A stretch of DNA of 13,777 bases from an uncultured Clostridia bacterium (GTDB lineage: Bacteria > Bacillota > Clostridia > Oscillospirales > CAG-272): the NCBI GenBank assembly GCA_937893945.1, contig CALCTA010000042.1, forward strand, positions 1 to 13,777, written 5' to 3'. Positions 13,175 to 13,777 of this stretch are shown here, in pieces. A model generated the notes under the pieces. The model made no database searches. It had not been told where the DNA came from and worked only from the letters and a program-made list of their open reading frames with translations. Made by a program: the position numbers and the translations under genes. Each line of letters starts with the position of its first letter. Within the stretch, counting starts at the first letter, position 1.

Positions 13175-13777
13175 ATGAGAGTGTTGAGAAAACTCGGTAC
13201 TACGGTACTGATGTCGGTACTTGCGGTGGTACTCGCGCTTATGGGTAGGTGCGCAGTGTCGGCAAAGGGACAAGCTGTCGGGGTTGACGGTGAAGCTTGG
13301 AGCGATTTTTCTGAGAGTATCCCGCCTGACTCTGCCGAGCTTTTGCCTGAGGGCGCGCTTGAGGACAGCGAGAGCTTCGGTGAGGCTGTAGAGGAGATGA
13401 GCGGCGCGGAATACCTGATAGGAGAGATAGCACGGGTACTTGGGGTAGAGCTTGACGGTGCTTTGAAGCTCGCTTGCGGCATATGCGCTATTCTCGTGCT
13501 CGGGGCGGTATTTTCGTCGGCGGGAGCTTCGCTTGGCAACGGTGCGCTTGGCTCTGCCGTGCGCTTTTGCTCGTCGGGTGCGCTGTTTGTAACCGTGGTA
13601 TATGCTCAGTACTCTCATTTTGAAGCGATAGAGAGGTTTTTTTCGTCGGTCAGTACTCTGATGGAGGGAATGGTACCGATAACGGCGAGTATCTGGGCGA
13701 TGGGCGGCAACGTCAGTACCGCCGCTACCGGAAGCGCGTCATTTTATCTGGCTCTCGGGATATGCAACAAGCTTTTT
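13175..13777 (+). CDS. spoIIIAE: Stage III sporulation protein AE (partial, cut by window end)
   Basis: The first 201 codons are present with no stop before the window ends; the full protein is usually near 400 residues. It begins with a signal peptide (MRVLRKLGTTVLMSVLAVVL to about residue 30, likely cut after CAVSA), then the family's acidic segment with DFSESIPPDSAELLPEG, and the first membrane helices (LKLACGICAILVLGAVFSSA and LFVTVVYAQY). MEGMVPITASIWAMGG matches the conserved core of SpoIIIAE. The protein is a polytopic permease-like part of the SpoIIIA channel. A site with AAGGGAAG lies about seven bases before the ATG. spoIIIAF, AG and AH are expected beyond the edge. Confidence 0.93.
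   Translation, partial: MRVLRKLGTTVLMSVLAVVLALMGRCAVSAKGQAVGVDGEAWSDFSESIPPDSAELLPEGALEDSESFGEAVEEMSGAEYLIGEIARVLGVELDGALKLACGICAILVLGAVFSSAGASLGNGALGSAVRFCSSGALFVTVVYAQYSHFEAIERFFSSVSTLMEGMVPITASIWAMGGNVSTAATGSASFYLALGICNKLF

Noticed and set aside
12680..13618. Long open frame (312 codons) on the minus strand across spoIIIAD and spoIIIAE
   Set aside because: It is antisense to well-recognised sporulation genes, has Ser/Arg/Lys-rich composition and no ribosome site.
1..13777. CRISPR array or phage-defence island
   Set aside because: No regularly spaced direct repeats and no cas, restriction, toxin-antitoxin or transposase genes were seen; the XRE gene stands alone.

Overview
The window looks like chromosomal DNA of an endospore-forming member of the class Clostridia (Firmicutes). 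The evidence is a spoIIIA operon (AA to AE, the last cut by the window edge), a recA-recX pair of clostridial type, strong Shine-Dalgarno sites, and several near-perfect sigma-A promoters with 17-base spacers. Amino-acid composition and mid-range base composition would fit a gut Oscillospiraceae-like lineage, but that placement is inference.

Layout. 1-263: no convincing gene; it holds a cluster of strong inverted repeats that may be part of an intergenic repeat element. 264-1127 (-): a small cytosolic serine beta-lactamase-like hydrolase, divergent from 1310-2689 (+), a two-gene unit encoding a leucine-rich-repeat lipoprotein and a 69-residue Arc-like protein, closed by a strong terminator. 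2946-4720 (+): recA and recX, overlapping by one base and ending in a terminator shared with the convergent aldose-1-epimerase gene at 4771-5634 (-). 5793-7308 (+): a two-gene unit of a phosphomannomutase-like HAD phosphatase and a glycerophosphodiester phosphodiesterase. 7446-8552 (+): an XRE regulator with a helical C-terminal domain. 8553-8883: a gap holding a 122-base element that folds as a four-armed cloverleaf, plus a two-way terminator. 8884-10743 (-): a membrane-anchored protein with a beta-propeller-like outer domain. 11060-13777 (+): spoIIIAA, AB, AC, AD and the first 201 codons of AE.

How it fits together. Most of the window is core metabolism, repair and sporulation. RecA carries out recombination and SOS co-protease functions and RecX restrains its filament. 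SpoIIIAA to AE are the ATPase and membrane parts of the SpoIIIA-SpoIIQ feeding-tube complex between mother cell and forespore. The metabolic genes (mutarotase, HAD phosphatase, GDPD) are scavenging or housekeeping enzymes under ordinary sigma-A promoters. I see no CRISPR array, tRNA, rRNA, prophage or transposase, and no wholly new gene system. The most interesting material is non-coding: the cloverleaf element at 8660-8781, the structured DNA at the left edge, an unusual inverted repeat at the recA start site in place of a recognisable SOS box, and a perfect Spo0A-box match with a neighbouring palindrome in the spoIIIA divergent region.
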